7,773 nucleotides of DNA from Terriglobia bacterium (GTDB lineage: Bacteria > Acidobacteriota > Terriglobia > UBA7540), in contig JAIQGB010000208.1 in the NCBI GenBank assembly GCA_020072905.1, positions 1-7,773 on the forward strand, in the 5' to 3' direction. The number at the start of each line of letters is the position of its first letter. Position 1 is the stretch's first letter. This document shows, one piece after another, positions 6,380 to 7,773 of this stretch. The notes beneath the pieces were generated by a model. The model saw only the letters and a program-made list of their open reading frames with translations, searched no databases and was not told where the DNA came from. The position numbers and the translations under genes were made by a program.

Positions 6380-7204
6380 ATGAAGAAGACAATTCTGCTC
6401 GCCATGCTGTTTGCTGCCGCGATCGGGGTCGCCAGCGCGCAGGAGCCTCGACTGGAGGATTTGCACGACCAGACGATTCTGGTTTTCACGCCGCATCCCG
6501 ATGATGACGTGTTTGGTGCGGGGGGGACGATCGCGCTGCTGAACCGCAATCACAACAAGGTCTACATCGTGATCTACACCAATGACGACAAGGGTTCCTA
6601 CGACCTCGAAATGGACTCCCAGCGTCTGGCACGGATTCGCAAGGCGGAGGAAGAAGTCTCGGAGGGACTGCTGGGGACTCCCACGGAAAACATCTCCTGG
6701 ATGGGCTATGACGACGGGATGCTGGAATATGCGCCGCAGCCGAAGCTGGTGGAAGAAGCCACGGCCATCATCCGTCGTGTCCGTCCGGACGTTCTCCTCA
6801 GCGTCGATCCGGGCGAATGGTATGAGCGCTGGCATAAAACGGATCACCGGATGGCAGCTTTCAACACCGTCGACGCCGTACGCGCGGCGGAATTCTGGCT
6901 TTACTTCCCCAACCAGCGCCTTGAGCAAGGCCTGCAGCCTTACCGCGTGCCCGTGATGTATTTCTTTTATCCCTCGCCACAGGAAGCCAATTACTGGGTC
7001 AACATTGACAGCGTCTTTGATCTCAAAGTGGAAGCGGCCACGAAGCAGGTCAGCCAGTTCGATCCGGCGGTCGAGAAATATCGCCCGGACTGGGAGCCGG
7101 CTGCGCTGGCAGGCGTCAAGGAGGAATTCAAGAAGCAGCATCCCATGAAGGACGGGCACTACGTGGAGGCTTTCCGGCGGGCGACGGGATTTATTCAATA
7201 CTGA
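6380..7204 (+). CDS. Secreted PIG-L / LmbE-family deacetylase-like protein
   Basis: This metal-dependent hydrolase belongs to the family that removes acetyl groups from N-acetylglucosamine-containing compounds (LmbE/PIG-L/MshB type). The 274-residue protein starts at ATG 6380 behind a strong GGAGGAGG Shine-Dalgarno with a 6-nt spacer. Residues 1-20 form a clear signal peptide ending VASA before QEP, so it should act outside the cytoplasm. The metal motif PHPDDDVFGAGGT is at 38-50, TNDDKGS at 67-73, and the C-terminal histidine in WHKTDHR at 151-157. By analogy with MshB, H39, D42 and H156 would be the metal ligands. The usual AHPDDE is PHPDDD here, a conservative change. An upstream in-frame ATG at 6362 precedes the Shine-Dalgarno and is rejected. 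It is divergent from the MFS gene across a 130-187 bp gap where I see no convincing forward promoter. Substrate unknown. Confidence 0.9.
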   Translation: MKKTILLAMLFAAAIGVASAQEPRLEDLHDQTILVFTPHPDDDVFGAGGTIALLNRNHNKVYIVIYTNDDKGSYDLEMDSQRLARIRKAEEEVSEGLLGTPTENISWMGYDDGMLEYAPQPKLVEEATAIIRRVRPDVLLSVDPGEWYERWHKTDHRMAAFNTVDAVRAAEFWLYFPNQRLEQGLQPYRVPVMYFFYPSPQEANYWVNIDSVFDLKVEAATKQVSQFDPAVEKYRPDWEPAALAGVKEEFKKQHPMKDGHYVEAFRRATGFIQY

Positions 7205-7270
7205 TGCCAGGCGGTTGGCGGAGGGGTTGTCTTTTTCGTGCTTCGGCTGGAATCGAAAGCGCGCCGCACA

Positions 7271-7295
7271 GACGGACTGAAATCAAAGGTCCGTC
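7271..7295 (+). terminator. Possible weak intrinsic terminator after the PIG-L gene
   Basis: A perfect 7-bp GC-rich inverted repeat, GACGGAC (7271-7277) and GTCCGTC (7289-7295), encloses an 11-nt loop 66 nt after the PIG-L stop. The only T-run is four bases at 7304-7307, several bases beyond the stem, so termination efficiency is doubtful. Confidence 0.3.
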
Positions 7296-7342
7296 GCGAG
7301 AGCATTTTGGGCCCTGCGGTCGAGACGATAAGCTCAACCTAA

Positions 7343-7356
7343 TGAGAGCGCTCTCA
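7343..7356. promoter_or_regulatory. LacI-family-type operator palindrome
   Basis: TGAGAGCGCTCTCA is a perfect 14-bp palindrome with the central CG and TGA...TCA ends typical of LacI/GalR-family operators (compare the published CelR site TGGGAGCGCTCCCA). Its centre is about 114 bp upstream of the transcription start predicted for the right-edge gene. No LacI-type regulator gene is in the window. Confidence 0.55.
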
Positions 7357-7397
7357 CACTCCGCGCATATCGCGCAGGGGCTGCCCCAAGGACAGAA

Positions 7398-7415
7398 GTT
7401 AATTCTTGGTTAATT
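7398..7415 (+). promoter_or_regulatory. Direct repeat GTTAATT x2, 11-bp period, upstream of a promoter
   Basis: GTTAATT occurs at 7398-7404 and 7409-7415, one helical turn apart, ending 13 bp before the -35 box of the next promoter. The centre is at about -58 relative to the predicted start, a typical activator position. The AT-rich composition stands out from its surroundings. Confidence 0.35.
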
Positions 7416-7428
7416 GTTCCGAAATCTC

Positions 7429-7457
7429 TTGACATCGCCGCATCGCAAGAGTAACTT
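7429..7457 (+). promoter_or_regulatory. Sigma70-like promoter for the right-edge gene
   Basis: A consensus -35 box TTGACA (7429-7434) is followed, after an optimal 17-nt spacer, by TAACTT (7452-7457), which keeps the conserved first TA and last T of the -10 box. Transcription should begin at about 7464. Confidence 0.6.
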
Positions 7458-7463
7458 TTTGTC

Positions 7464-7773
7464 GTGAGCAGCAACGAGACAAGGCGCAAGCGGCTTCTGC
7501 TCTTTATCGTGGTCGGCGGCGTGATGCTGGTCGCCCCCAGCTTAACGATTGCGTCCGAAGCAAAAACCTATCCCTCAGCCCAATCACTGCAAACCGCGAG
7601 CTCCCAAAGTTACGTTCCTGGCGATACCATTTACAGAATAGGTTCACCTGCGCGCCGCAAGCAATCACTGGTCGCGGACCTCACTCCGGACTCATTCGGG
7701 ACAAGTTCTGGGAACTACCTCGAACTCTACCTCTGCGGAAGGTCCTGCTCAGACACCCACGCTTCCTCTGCCC
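7464..7773 (+). CDS. Hypothetical protein with N-terminal signal or membrane segment, cut by window edge
   Basis: From the GTG at 7464 the frame is open for 103 codons to the window end. The product begins with a charged segment containing TRRKR (residues 6-10), followed by a hydrophobic stretch (about 11-30, LLLFIVVGGVMLVAPSLTIA), then a Ser/Thr/Gln-rich polar region and a CGRSC pair of cysteines at 91-95. This suits an exported or membrane-anchored protein; the TRR followed by leucines faintly recalls a Tat signal. I do not recognise the family. No Shine-Dalgarno precedes the GTG, and the predicted transcription start coincides with it, so the mRNA may be leaderless. GTG or ATG codons at 7521 and 7524 are alternatives, but would lose part of the signal segment. 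The open frame, promoter and signal-like N-terminus support a real gene. Confidence 0.55.
   Translation, partial: MSSNETRRKRLLLFIVVGGVMLVAPSLTIASEAKTYPSAQSLQTASSQSYVPGDTIYRIGSPARRKQSLVADLTPDSFGTSSGNYLELYLCGRSCSDTHASSA

Noticed and set aside
6302..7198. 298-codon open frame on the minus strand opposite the PIG-L gene
   Set aside because: The plus-strand product has a signal peptide, strong Shine-Dalgarno and conserved metal motif; the antisense product has none of these.

Overview
The window is GC-rich and densely coded. It holds six genes plus the start of a seventh-frame-independent hypothetical gene at the right edge, all of bacterial type with Shine-Dalgarno and sigma70-like signals. A stand-alone S23-type four-helix-bundle gene, a secreted PIG-L/LmbE protein, a DegT-type aminotransferase and solute transporters together suggest a free-living soil-type bacterium. 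Acidobacteriota is my best guess, but this is an inference from gene style and not from any marker gene.

Layout. Positions 1-6249 are read on the minus strand, so transcription runs right to left. In that order the genes are an MFS transporter of the anion:cation symporter type (4906-6192), a DegT/DnrJ/EryC1/StrS aminotransferase (3495-4811), an acyl-CoA synthetase (1894-3486), a small S23/IVS-type four-helix-bundle gene (1503-1862), and an L-lactate permease (LldP) cut by the left edge (1-1415). The aminotransferase and ligase are separated by 8 nt, and the ligase uses a TTG start whose Shine-Dalgarno overlaps the aminotransferase stop, so they are almost certainly co-translated. The MFS gene and the aminotransferase each have a recognisable promoter of their own. 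Positions 6380-7773 are read on the plus strand: a secreted PIG-L/LmbE-family deacetylase-like protein divergent from the MFS gene, then a regulatory stretch, then an open reading frame with an N-terminal membrane or signal segment that runs off the right edge.

How the genes fit together. Two carboxylate or sugar-acid transporters, an enzyme that activates carboxylic acids as CoA thioesters, a PLP aminotransferase and an extracytoplasmic deacetylase would suit uptake and processing of organic acids or amino-sugar derivatives. No single pathway can be proved from the window.

The most unusual structure is the S23 gene. It sits between the ligase and lldP and is bordered on both sides by arrays of a short AACGATGAAC-type motif, in inverted orientation relative to each other. 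The array starts immediately beyond the ligase stop codon on one side and fills the lldP leader on the other. This looks like a small inserted cassette of about 470 bp. The second region of interest is 7343-7464: a perfect 14-bp LacI-type palindrome, an 11-bp-spaced direct repeat, a strong promoter, and a GTG start exactly where transcription should begin (a predicted leaderless mRNA).
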